Assembly (NCBI RefSeq): GCF_019263585.2
Contig: NZ_JADQDF010000001.1
Span: 6,597,556 to 6,661,555 of the forward strand
Reading direction: 5' to 3'
DNA: 64,000 nt
Source of the DNA: Pseudonocardia oceani
GTDB taxonomy: Bacteria; Actinomycetota; Actinomycetes; Mycobacteriales; Pseudonocardiaceae
Both the position numbers and the translations under genes were made by a program. Below are positions 29,197 through 35,919 of this stretch, piece after piece. The notes beneath the pieces were generated by a model. That model was not told where the DNA came from, searched no databases, and saw only the letters and a program-made list of their open reading frames with translations. The stretch's first letter is position 1; each line of letters begins with the position of its first letter.

Positions 29197-30858
29197 TCAG
29201 TCGACCGTCAGCCACACCGCCGCGTCGACGGGCAGGACGTCGAGCAGGGCCTCGGTGGCCAGCAGCACGCGGCTGCCCGCGGGCAGCGGCACCGGCGAGC
29301 CCGACAGGTTGACCAGGCAGGTGAACCCGTCGCCGCGGGAGAACGCCAGCACGCCCGGCTCGGACGGCAGCCACTCCAGCGTGCCGTCGCCCAGTGCCGG
29401 GTGCTCGCGGCGCAGCGCGAGGGCCGCGCGGTAGAGCGTCAGCATCGACGCCGGGTCGCCGTCCTGCGCCTCGACGGTGACGGCCGCGAACTCCGCGGGC
29501 TGCGGCAACCACGGCGCGGCGGTGGCGCCCTCGGGGCTGAACCCGAACGGCGACTCCGTGCCCGACCACGGGATCGGCACCCGGCAGCCGTCGCGGCCGC
29601 GCTCGGTGTGCCCGGAGCGCTCCCACGTCGGGTCCTGCAGCACCTCGTCGGGCAGGTCCTCGACCTCCCACAGCCCCAGCTCGTCGCCCTGGTAGACGTA
29701 CGCGCCCCCGGGCAGGGCGAGCATCAGCAGCGCCGCGGCGCGGGCGCGGCGGCGCCCCAGCGCGATGTCGAGCTCCTCGACGGGCGCGAGGTCGCCCAGC
29801 GCGTGGCCCGTCGCCGGCGGGCGGCCCAGCCGGGAGACGTGCCGGACGACGTCGTGGTTGGACAGCACCCAGGTGGCGGGGGCGCCGACGCCGCCCATCG
29901 TGGCGAGCGAGTTGTCGATCACCTTGCGGAGCGAGTCGGCGTCCCACGGGGCGCCGAGGTAGTCGAAGTTGAACGCGGTGTGCAGCTCGTCGGGGCGCAG
30001 GTAGCGCGACAGCCGCTCGGGCGTGGCCACCCACGCCTCGGCGACGAAGATCTTCGGGTCGGCGTAGGACTCCGCCACCCGCCGCCATCCCCGGTACACC
30101 TCGTGCACGCCGTCGAGGTCCCAGAACGGGTGCCCGCCGTCGCCGATCGTGTCCATCTGCCGGTCCGGGCCGACGTCGGGCAGCTCCTGGTCCTTGACCA
30201 GCGAGTGCGCCACGTCGATGCGGAAGCCGTCGACGCCGCGGTCGAACCAGAACCGCAGGATCGACTCGAACTCGGCGCGCACCTCGGGGTGCTCCCAGTT
30301 CAGGTCGGGCTGCTTGACGTCGAACAGGTGCAGGTACCAGTCCCCGTCATCGGTCTGCTCCCACGCCGGGCCGCCGAACACGCTGCGCCAGTCGTTGGGC
30401 GGAGCCTGCGCGCCGTCCGGACCGACCCGGCCGGGGCGGAACACGTACCGCTGCCGCTCGGGCGAGCCGGGGCCGGCGGCCAGGGCGGCGCGGAACCACT
30501 CGTGCTCGTCGGAGGTGTGGTTGGGGACGATGTCGAGGATGACGCGCAGGCCCAGCGCGTGCGCCTCCTCGACGAGCGCGGCGGCCTCGTCGGCCGTGCC
30601 GAAGGCGGGCTCGACGGCGCGGTAGTCGGCCACGTCGTAGCCGGCGTCGGCCATCGGTGACGGGTACCAGGGGTTGATCCACAGCGCGTCGACCCCGAGC
30701 CCGTGCAGGTAGCCCAGCTTCGAGCGGATGCCCGCGATGTCACCCAGGCCGTCGCCGGTGCCGTCGGCGAAGCTGCGGATGTAGAGCTGGTAGACCACGG
30801 CGTCGCGCCACCACGTGCGCGCCTCCGTCGTGGGGGCCGCCGTCGTCGCCGAGCTCAT
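29197..30858 (-). CDS. Alpha-glucosidase (GH13, oligo-1,6-glucosidase group)
   Basis: A 553-residue GH13 exo-acting alpha-glucosidase. N-terminal motifs are WWRDAVVYQLYIRSFADGTGDGLGD and NPWYPSPMADAGYD. The catalytic nucleophile is D215 (GFRIDVAHS), the acid/base is E274 (FVAEAWV), and LSNHDVVRH supplies the third residue. The chosen ATG 30858 has GGAGGAG upstream. It should release glucose from maltose or malto-oligosaccharides in the cytoplasm; preference for alpha-1,4 or alpha-1,6 bonds is not clear. It is divergent from a ROK repressor that probably controls it. No sugar transporter is adjacent. Confidence 0.92.
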   Translation of the reverse strand: MSSATTAAPTTEARTWWRDAVVYQLYIRSFADGTGDGLGDIAGIRSKLGYLHGLGVDALWINPWYPSPMADAGYDVADYRAVEPAFGTADEAAALVEEAHALGLRVILDIVPNHTSDEHEWFRAALAAGPGSPERQRYVFRPGRVGPDGAQAPPNDWRSVFGGPAWEQTDDGDWYLHLFDVKQPDLNWEHPEVRAEFESILRFWFDRGVDGFRIDVAHSLVKDQELPDVGPDRQMDTIGDGGHPFWDLDGVHEVYRGWRRVAESYADPKIFVAEAWVATPERLSRYLRPDELHTAFNFDYLGAPWDADSLRKVIDNSLATMGGVGAPATWVLSNHDVVRHVSRLGRPPATGHALGDLAPVEELDIALGRRRARAAALLMLALPGGAYVYQGDELGLWEVEDLPDEVLQDPTWERSGHTERGRDGCRVPIPWSGTESPFGFSPEGATAAPWLPQPAEFAAVTVEAQDGDPASMLTLYRAALALRREHPALGDGTLEWLPSEPGVLAFSRGDGFTCLVNLSGSPVPLPAGSRVLLATEALLDVLPVDAAVWLTVD

Positions 30859-30883
30859 CGCGCTCCTCCAAGATCGTCCTGCG

Positions 30884-30895
30884 GGTATATTTACC
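30884..30895. promoter_or_regulatory. AT-rich imperfect palindrome between alpha-glucosidase and ROK gene
   Basis: GGTATATTTACC, with perfect GGTA and TACC arms, is unusually AT-rich for this DNA and lies in the 81-base divergent gap. It may be the ROK operator or overlap the promoters. Confidence 0.4.
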
Positions 30896-30939
30896 ACCTT
30901 GCGTTATTGTGCCGGAACGCGTCAAGAGAGGGGGAGGCG

Positions 30940-32079
30940 GTGTCGGGGACCGACGTGGTGCGGCGGCTCAACACGCAGGCGGTGCTCGACGCGGTGCTCG
31001 ACGCCGGGGCCTGCAGCGGCGCCGACCTGATGGCCCGCACGGGCCTGTCGCGCCCCACCGTGCACGCCGTGTGCGACGACCTGATCGGCCGCGGCTGGCT
31101 GGTCGAGCCCCCGCGCGGCGACGCCGGCCCCGGGCGCCCGGGGCGCCCGGCCCGCCGCTACGCCCCCCGTCCCGGCGCCGGGTCGGTGCTCGCCGTCGAC
31201 ATGGGGGCGACGTCGGTGCGGGCGGTGGTCGCCGACCTCTCCGGAGCGCCGGTGGGCGAGGCCGGGGCCGCGTTCGCGCACCCGCACGTCGGCGCGGCCG
31301 AGCGGCTCGACCTGACCCGCGCCACCTGCGCCCGCGCCCTCGACGCCGCCGGGGCGGCGGGCGGGCGGGTGCTGGGCACCGTCCTGGGCATCCCCGCCCC
31401 GGTCGACGCCGACGGCCGTGCGTCGGCCGACGAGGCCTACCTCCCGGGGCTCGCCGCGCTCGACCTGCCCGCCGCGCTCGCGCCCGTCGTCGGGCGCGCC
31501 CGGGTCGAGAACGACGCCAACCTCGCGGTGGTCGGCGAACGCTGGCGGGGCGTGGCGCGGGGCGTCGACGACGTCGTGCTCGTCCTCGCGGGCGAGCGCC
31601 TGGGCGCCGGGGTGTGCCTGGGCGGGCGGGTCGTGCGCGGGCACCGCGGCGGCGTCGGCGAGATGGGGTTCCTCGACCTCGTCGACGGCGTCGGCGGAAC
31701 CGCCGCGATCGGCAGCCTGGCCCGGCGCTGGGGCTCGGCCGAGCTCGGGCGGACGGTGCGGGCCGAGCAGGTCGTCGCGGCCGCCGGGGCGGGCGACGAG
31801 ACCGCCCGGGGCGTCGTCGACGCCGTCGCGCGGCGGATCGCCCGGGCGCTGGCGGTGCTGGCCACGCTGCTCGACCCCGAGATGCTCGTCGTCGGCGGGG
31901 CGGTGGCCGCGGCGGGCGAGGTCCTGCTGGCGCCGCTGCGCCGGGAGGTCGCGGGCCTCACCGAGCGCCCCGTGCGGCTGTCGGCGTCGGTGCTCGCCGA
32001 CCGCGGGGTCGTGCTGGGCGCCGTGCGCACCGCGCTGGACGAGGTGCGCCCGCGGCTGCTGGACCTGCAACCGGCCTGA
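30940..32079 (+). CDS. ROK-family transcriptional regulator lacking the zinc motif
   Basis: A 379-residue protein from GTG 30940, with GGGGAGG just upstream. The N-terminal winged helix (about 5-65, VVRRLNTQAVLDAVL then GLSRPTVHAVCDDLIGRGWL) precedes a ROK sugar-kinase fold (DMGATSVRAVVADLSG, VENDANLAVVGERW). The usual CxCGxxGCxE zinc motif after the GHxxxxxGE segment is absent; the region reads GHRGGVGEMGFLDLVDGVGG. The protein is probably a sugar-responsive repressor of the divergent alpha-glucosidase. Loss of the zinc site may change the way it senses sugar. Confidence 0.88.
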   Translation: MSGTDVVRRLNTQAVLDAVLDAGACSGADLMARTGLSRPTVHAVCDDLIGRGWLVEPPRGDAGPGRPGRPARRYAPRPGAGSVLAVDMGATSVRAVVADLSGAPVGEAGAAFAHPHVGAAERLDLTRATCARALDAAGAAGGRVLGTVLGIPAPVDADGRASADEAYLPGLAALDLPAALAPVVGRARVENDANLAVVGERWRGVARGVDDVVLVLAGERLGAGVCLGGRVVRGHRGGVGEMGFLDLVDGVGGTAAIGSLARRWGSAELGRTVRAEQVVAAAGAGDETARGVVDAVARRIARALAVLATLLDPEMLVVGGAVAAAGEVLLAPLRREVAGLTERPVRLSASVLADRGVVLGAVRTALDEVRPRLLDLQPA

Positions 32080-32090
32080 TCGGGGCTCGG

Positions 32091-33455
32091 TCAGCTGATC
32101 AGCGCGTCGCGCAGCGCCTCGGTGTCGGGGTGGGCCGGACCGAGCGCCGCCTCGGCGTCGCGGGCGGCGCGGTCGTACTCCGAGCGGGCCTCGACCGGGC
32201 GCCCCGCCGACTCCAGGCACTCGGCCAGCGCCCCGCGCAGGGCCACGGTGACCGGGTGCGCCGGCCCGCACTCCTCCACGGCGTCGCGCAGGGCCGACCC
32301 GAGCTCGGCGACGGCCGCGCGCGCGTCGCCGTCGTCGGCGTGACTCAGCCCGGCGCCGAGCCGGGAGGTGAGCGTGTCGGGGTGCCCGGCGCCGAGCACG
32401 CGGGTGCGGTGGGCGATCACGAGCGCGTAGTGGGCCAGAGCCTCGGCCGGGCGACCCGCCGTGCGGTGGACGGCGGCGAGGACGTCGCGCGCGGTCAGCG
32501 CGAGGGGGTGGTCCGGGCCCAGCGTGCGCTCGCGGTCGTCGAGCGTGTCGACCAGCAGCGGGATCCCGACCTCCGGTCGCCCCGCGGCCAGGTAGGCGAC
32601 CGCGAGGTTGCCCTCGGCCACCAGTGCGTCCGGGTCGACCGGGCCCAGCCCGTGCACGGCCTCGGCGACGGCCTGCTCCAGCACCGGCACGGCCTCCTCC
32701 GCGCGCCCGGCGCCGACCAGCGCGGCCCCGGCGTCGTGCCGCTCGCGCAGGTGCCGGCGGTCGGCGCGCGTGGCGGGGTCGGCGGCGCGGCGGCCCAGCA
32801 CGGCGCTCTCCACGAGCAGCCGCGAGCCGGTGAAGCGCCCGCCACCGGGCATCGGCAGCACCGGGGTGCGGGCCAGCGTGGTGACGACCGCGCCGACCTC
32901 GGTGGGCAGCTCCGCCACCAGCTCGTCGACCAGGCCGGACCCGGTGTCCAGCACGTCGTCGACGCCCGCGGCGAGCAGGCACGCGACCGCCACCGCCCCG
33001 GGCAGGTCGAACGAGCGGGGGTCGGCGGCCATCTGGTCGAGCTCCATGCGGGCGCGCCCGGCGCGCAGCGGGTCGGCCGCGGGCCAGCGCGGCGTCGGGC
33101 GCAGCCGCCGCGGCGCCTCGCGGCGGACCACCCCGGCCTCGACGAGGTACTCGGCGACCCGGTCGTGCACGACGCCGCCCAGTGCCGCGGCCCAGGAGTG
33201 CAGGTCGCGGGGCGCCCGCGCGTGGGCGACAGCCTCGACGACGAGGTCGGCGACGGGGTCCGGGTGGCCCGGGGCCCGCACCCCGGTGACGACGGGCCGG
33301 TCACCCTCGAGCGCGAGCCGCCCGGCGACCACGAGCGCGCACACCTGCGCCGAGAACAGCGCCCCGCACACGACGGGGTGCGGGGCCGCGGGCCGGCCCG
33401 TGGCCGGCTCGTGCAGCACCGTGAACAGGTTCGGGACGAGGTCGGTGTGCTTCAT
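32091..33455 (-). CDS. GOLPH3/GPP34-like domain fused to TPR repeats
   Basis: A 454-residue protein. The N-terminal 215 residues resemble the GPP34 (Golgi phosphoprotein 3) fold as found in actinobacteria: a helix-rich start (LFTVLHEPATGRPAAPHPVVCGALFSAQVCALVVAGRL split over several helices), RAPRDLHSWAAALGGVVHDRVAEYLVEAGVV, and TPRWPAADPLRAGRARMELD. Residues about 235-450 are tetratricopeptide repeats of the Kinesin-light-chain type, with repeating GxxHPxTL-like ends (LGPDHPLAL, LGAGHPDTL, CGPAHPVTV, LGPAHPDTE). It has no signal peptide. Eukaryotic GOLPH3 binds phosphoinositides at Golgi membranes, and the bacterial role is unknown. The TPR half suggests a protein-binding scaffold. The assignment of the N-terminal domain is by pattern only. 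Confidence 0.7.
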   Translation of the reverse strand: MKHTDLVPNLFTVLHEPATGRPAAPHPVVCGALFSAQVCALVVAGRLALEGDRPVVTGVRAPGHPDPVADLVVEAVAHARAPRDLHSWAAALGGVVHDRVAEYLVEAGVVRREAPRRLRPTPRWPAADPLRAGRARMELDQMAADPRSFDLPGAVAVACLLAAGVDDVLDTGSGLVDELVAELPTEVGAVVTTLARTPVLPMPGGGRFTGSRLLVESAVLGRRAADPATRADRRHLRERHDAGAALVGAGRAEEAVPVLEQAVAEAVHGLGPVDPDALVAEGNLAVAYLAAGRPEVGIPLLVDTLDDRERTLGPDHPLALTARDVLAAVHRTAGRPAEALAHYALVIAHRTRVLGAGHPDTLTSRLGAGLSHADDGDARAAVAELGSALRDAVEECGPAHPVTVALRGALAECLESAGRPVEARSEYDRAARDAEAALGPAHPDTEALRDALIS

Positions 33456-33539
33456 GCGCTCGGGGGAACCTACGCCGGACCGGTCACGCCGGGGACACGG
33501 CGGCCGGCGTCCGGGGGGGAGGCGCCGGCCGCCGGTGCT

Positions 33540-33875
33540 TCAGGCGCCCTGCGCGCGGCCGTGGCGACGGCGTGCGAGCTCGGCGATGCCGTGCAGAGCG
33601 CACGGCCACTGGGTGCCGGGCAGCCCCGTGCCGCCCTGCGTGCAGGTGCGGCACCGACCTGTCCGATCGGGGAGGTGCAGCACCAGCAGGCGCTCCCACA
33701 CCCCGACCATCGGGGCCAGCTCGTCGGCCAGGCAGAAGTGCCGGGGGCTGGTGAGGGCGGCGGAGCCGCTGTCGGCGAGACCGGGGAGGGGCGTGACCGT
33801 GGCGGGGCCCTGCGGCGCCGTGCCGGACCGGGTCGGCCGTCCATTCGGCGGATCCGCACCCCATGACCTGTTCAT
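33540..33875 (-). CDS. Small hypothetical protein next to DUF397
   Basis: A 111-residue protein starting at ATG 33875. The C-terminal half has a CRTC motif, then WPCALHGIAELARRR, and the N-terminal half is Pro/Gly-rich. I do not recognise the family with certainty; similar short Cys/His-containing proteins occur beside DUF397 genes in actinobacteria. Cysteines near LPDRTGRCRTC and WPCALH could bind metal. It is divergent from the DUF397 gene across the repeat-rich region at 33.95 kb, which may control both. Confidence 0.6.
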   Translation of the reverse strand: MNRSWGADPPNGRPTRSGTAPQGPATVTPLPGLADSGSAALTSPRHFCLADELAPMVGVWERLLVLHLPDRTGRCRTCTQGGTGLPGTQWPCALHGIAELARRRHGRAQGA

Positions 33876-33945
33876 CGCCGTATCCCCCGTCTGGCGCAGT
33901 ACCGCCGTGCCTGTGTCGAACGCAACCTGATCGTGTCGGAACGAG

Positions 33946-33993
33946 CTTGCATCTGCAAGTGCCGGTGCGTGAACATCTGCACGTGCATCTGCA
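33946..33993. repeat. CATCTGCA direct repeats and nested inverted repeats
   Basis: CATCTGCA occurs three times at 33950, 33974 and 33986. The first copy is part of an inverted repeat, CTTGCATCTGCAAG (33946-33959). The gap between copies two and three holds the perfect palindrome TGCACGTGCA (33978-33987). The block lies at the 5' end of the DUF397 gene and upstream of the minus-strand hypothetical gene. It is a candidate binding site for an XRE-type regulator, which usually partners DUF397. Confidence 0.55.
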
Positions 33994-34192
33994 AGAGATC
34001 CTCGCCTGGCGCAAGAGCTCCGCGAGCAACCCCTCGGGCAACTGCGTCGAGCTCGCGGCCATGGCCGACGGTGGCGTGGCGGTGCGCAACTCGCGCCATC
34101 CCGCTGGTCCGACGCTGGTCTACACTCGCGCCGAGATCGCGGCGTTCCTCGACGGCGTCCGCGCCGGGGAGTTCGACGACCTCGCCCACTAG
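33983..34192 (+). CDS. DUF397 domain protein
   Basis: A protein of about 69 residues that is nearly all DUF397: LAWRKSSASNPSGNCVELA, then VAVRNSRHP, LVYTRAEIAAFLDGVRAGEFDDL. The start is uncertain. GTG codons at 33959, 33965 and 33983 are in frame and none has a good ribosome site; 33983 gives the usual family length. DUF397 genes normally sit next to an XRE-family regulator and form a toxin-antitoxin-like or developmental pair in streptomycetes. No XRE gene is adjacent here, so it is an orphan. Confidence 0.82.
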   Translation: MHLQEILAWRKSSASNPSGNCVELAAMADGGVAVRNSRHPAGPTLVYTRAEIAAFLDGVRAGEFDDLAH

Positions 34193-34327
34193 CGGGCCGT
34201 TCACGATCCACGCCGCGATCCGGGGGGAGCTCTAGTCCTGCGCAGGCGTCCGGCGTCCCCGCTCCCCCAGCGGCTGGGTCTCGACCCGGTCCGCCTCCGC
34301 ACGCCCGACGACGGACGCTGGTCGACG

Positions 34328-35158
34328 ATGCGCGACCACCTCGTCGAGCGGCTGCCCCGCGTGCCGGCCGAGCGGGTCGACGAGATGCTCGCCGAGCGCC
34401 GCGTCGTCGACGCCGAGGGCCCGCTCGGCCCCGACTCCCCGTTCCGCCCCGGCACCTACCTGTGGTTCCACCGCGACCTGCCCGTGGAGGTGCCGGTGCC
34501 GTTCGGCATCGGGATCGTGCACCGCGACGACGACCTGCTCGTCGTCGACAAGCCGCACTTCCTCGCCACGATCCCGCGCGGGCGCCACGTCGCCGAGACC
34601 GCGCTGGTGCGGCTGCGCCGTGACCTCGACCTGCCCGAGCTCAGCCCGGCCCACCGCCTCGACCGCGTCACGGCCGGGCTGGTGATGTTCGTGGTCCGCC
34701 GCGAGCGCCGCGGGGCCTACCAGACGCTGTTCCGCGACCGGCGCGTCCACAAGGTCTACGAGGCGGTGGCCCCGCACGACCCGGAGCTGCGGCTGCCGCT
34801 GACCGTACGCAGCCGGATCGTCAAGGAGCGCGGGGAGGTGCAGGCGCGGGAGGTCGACGGGTCGCCCAACGCCGAGACGCTCGTCGAGCGGATGGCGGTC
34901 CGCGGCGACCTCGCGCGCTACCGGCTCACCCCGCGCACCGGCCGCACCCACCAGCTGCGGCTGCACATGTCCGGTCTCGGCGTGCCGATCCTGCACGACG
35001 ACTTCTACCCCGAGGTCCACGAGCAGGCCCTCGACGACTTCAGCCGCCCCCTCCAGCTGCTCGCGGCCGAGCTCGCCTTCACCGATCCCCTCAGCGGGCG
35101 AGAGCGGCGGTTCACCAGCCGGCTGCGGTTGCGCGACCTGCCAGACTCCGCCCCATGA
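34328..35158 (+). CDS. RluA-family pseudouridine synthase (start uncertain)
   Basis: An RNA pseudouridine synthase. The catalytic motif HRLDRVTAGL contains the active aspartate, preceded by IVHRDDDLLVVDKPHFLATIPRGRH and followed by RLTPRTGRTHQLRLHM. The coordinates use the first in-frame ATG, giving 276 residues. However, the frame stays open and protein-like upstream (RRRPASPLPQRLGLDPVRLR, translated from 34241-34300), a segment I associate with the family N-terminus. No ATG, GTG or TTG occurs there; CTG 34238, eight bases after GGGGGGAG, may be the real start. The stop overlaps the LURP-like gene (ATGA), so the two are coupled. The RNA target is unknown. Confidence 0.88.
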   Translation: MRDHLVERLPRVPAERVDEMLAERRVVDAEGPLGPDSPFRPGTYLWFHRDLPVEVPVPFGIGIVHRDDDLLVVDKPHFLATIPRGRHVAETALVRLRRDLDLPELSPAHRLDRVTAGLVMFVVRRERRGAYQTLFRDRRVHKVYEAVAPHDPELRLPLTVRSRIVKERGEVQAREVDGSPNAETLVERMAVRGDLARYRLTPRTGRTHQLRLHMSGLGVPILHDDFYPEVHEQALDDFSRPLQLLAAELAFTDPLSGRERRFTSRLRLRDLPDSAP

Positions 35159-35745
35159 CGATGCAGGTCCCGCGGTTCTTCGTCCGCCAGAAGGTCACGC
35201 TCATGGTCAACCGGTACCTCGTGTTCGCCGCGAACCCGGACGGCACCGAGGGGCAGCTGATGGCCTTCGCCGAGCAGAAGCGGATGAAGCTCAAGGAGGA
35301 GGTCGTCTTCTTCACCGACGAGTCCAAGCAGCGGCGGGTGTTCTCCTTCACGGCCCGCCAGCGCCTGGACGTGCGGGCCGAGCACGACGTGCTCGACGAG
35401 GCCGGCCGCCCGCTGGGCTGGTTCAAGAAGGAGTTCGCGGCCAGCCTGCTGCGCTCCACCTGGACCCTCGGCGTCCCCGGGCTCGACGCCCGCGGCCAGG
35501 AGCGCCGGCCTGTCATCGCGGTGCTGCGCCGCGTGTGGACGGCCATCCCCTACCTCGGCGACGTCTGGGTGCCGTTCGTCTTCCACTTCGACTTCGTCGA
35601 CGCCGCCACGGGCGCGCCCGTGCTCACCAGCGAGCGGCAGCGCTCGATCCGCGACCGCTACGCCGTCACCGTGCAGGACCCCCGGCTGGACTTCCGCGTG
35701 GCGGCGTCGATGGCCGTGGCGCTGGACGCCCTGCAGAGCCGCTGA
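35155..35745 (+). CDS. LURP-one-related (Tubby-like fold) protein
   Basis: A 196-residue protein with the LURP-one-related pattern of beta strands around a core helix: FFVRQKVTLMVNRYLVF, KLKEEVVFFTD, RRVFSFTARQRLDVRAEHDVLDEAGRPLGWFKKEF, and a C-terminal DRYAVTV...AASMAVALDALQ helix. Such proteins share the Tubby/scramblase fold, and their bacterial function is unclear. It overlaps the pseudouridine synthase gene by four bases. It has no signal peptide. Confidence 0.82.
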   Translation: MTMQVPRFFVRQKVTLMVNRYLVFAANPDGTEGQLMAFAEQKRMKLKEEVVFFTDESKQRRVFSFTARQRLDVRAEHDVLDEAGRPLGWFKKEFAASLLRSTWTLGVPGLDARGQERRPVIAVLRRVWTAIPYLGDVWVPFVFHFDFVDAATGAPVLTSERQRSIRDRYAVTVQDPRLDFRVAASMAVALDALQSR

Positions 35746-35919
35746 GCACGCCCGCGCCCACCGGACGCCCGCCCGTGCCGAACGGCCCTCGCCGCCCACG
35801 GGCACCCTTTCGGGTGATCGTGACGGCCGTCGGCCTCACCACCGGCGCCGTGCGCCGCAGGGTGGGTCCGATGACGTCAACCGAACGGGGCCCCGGAGCG
35901 AAGTCCACAGCATGACGAA

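Noticed and set aside
33863..33982. A long N-terminal extension of the DUF397 gene from 33863
   Set aside because: The added residues overlap the divergent gene start and the repeat block, are not protein-like for the family, and no ribosome site supports that start.
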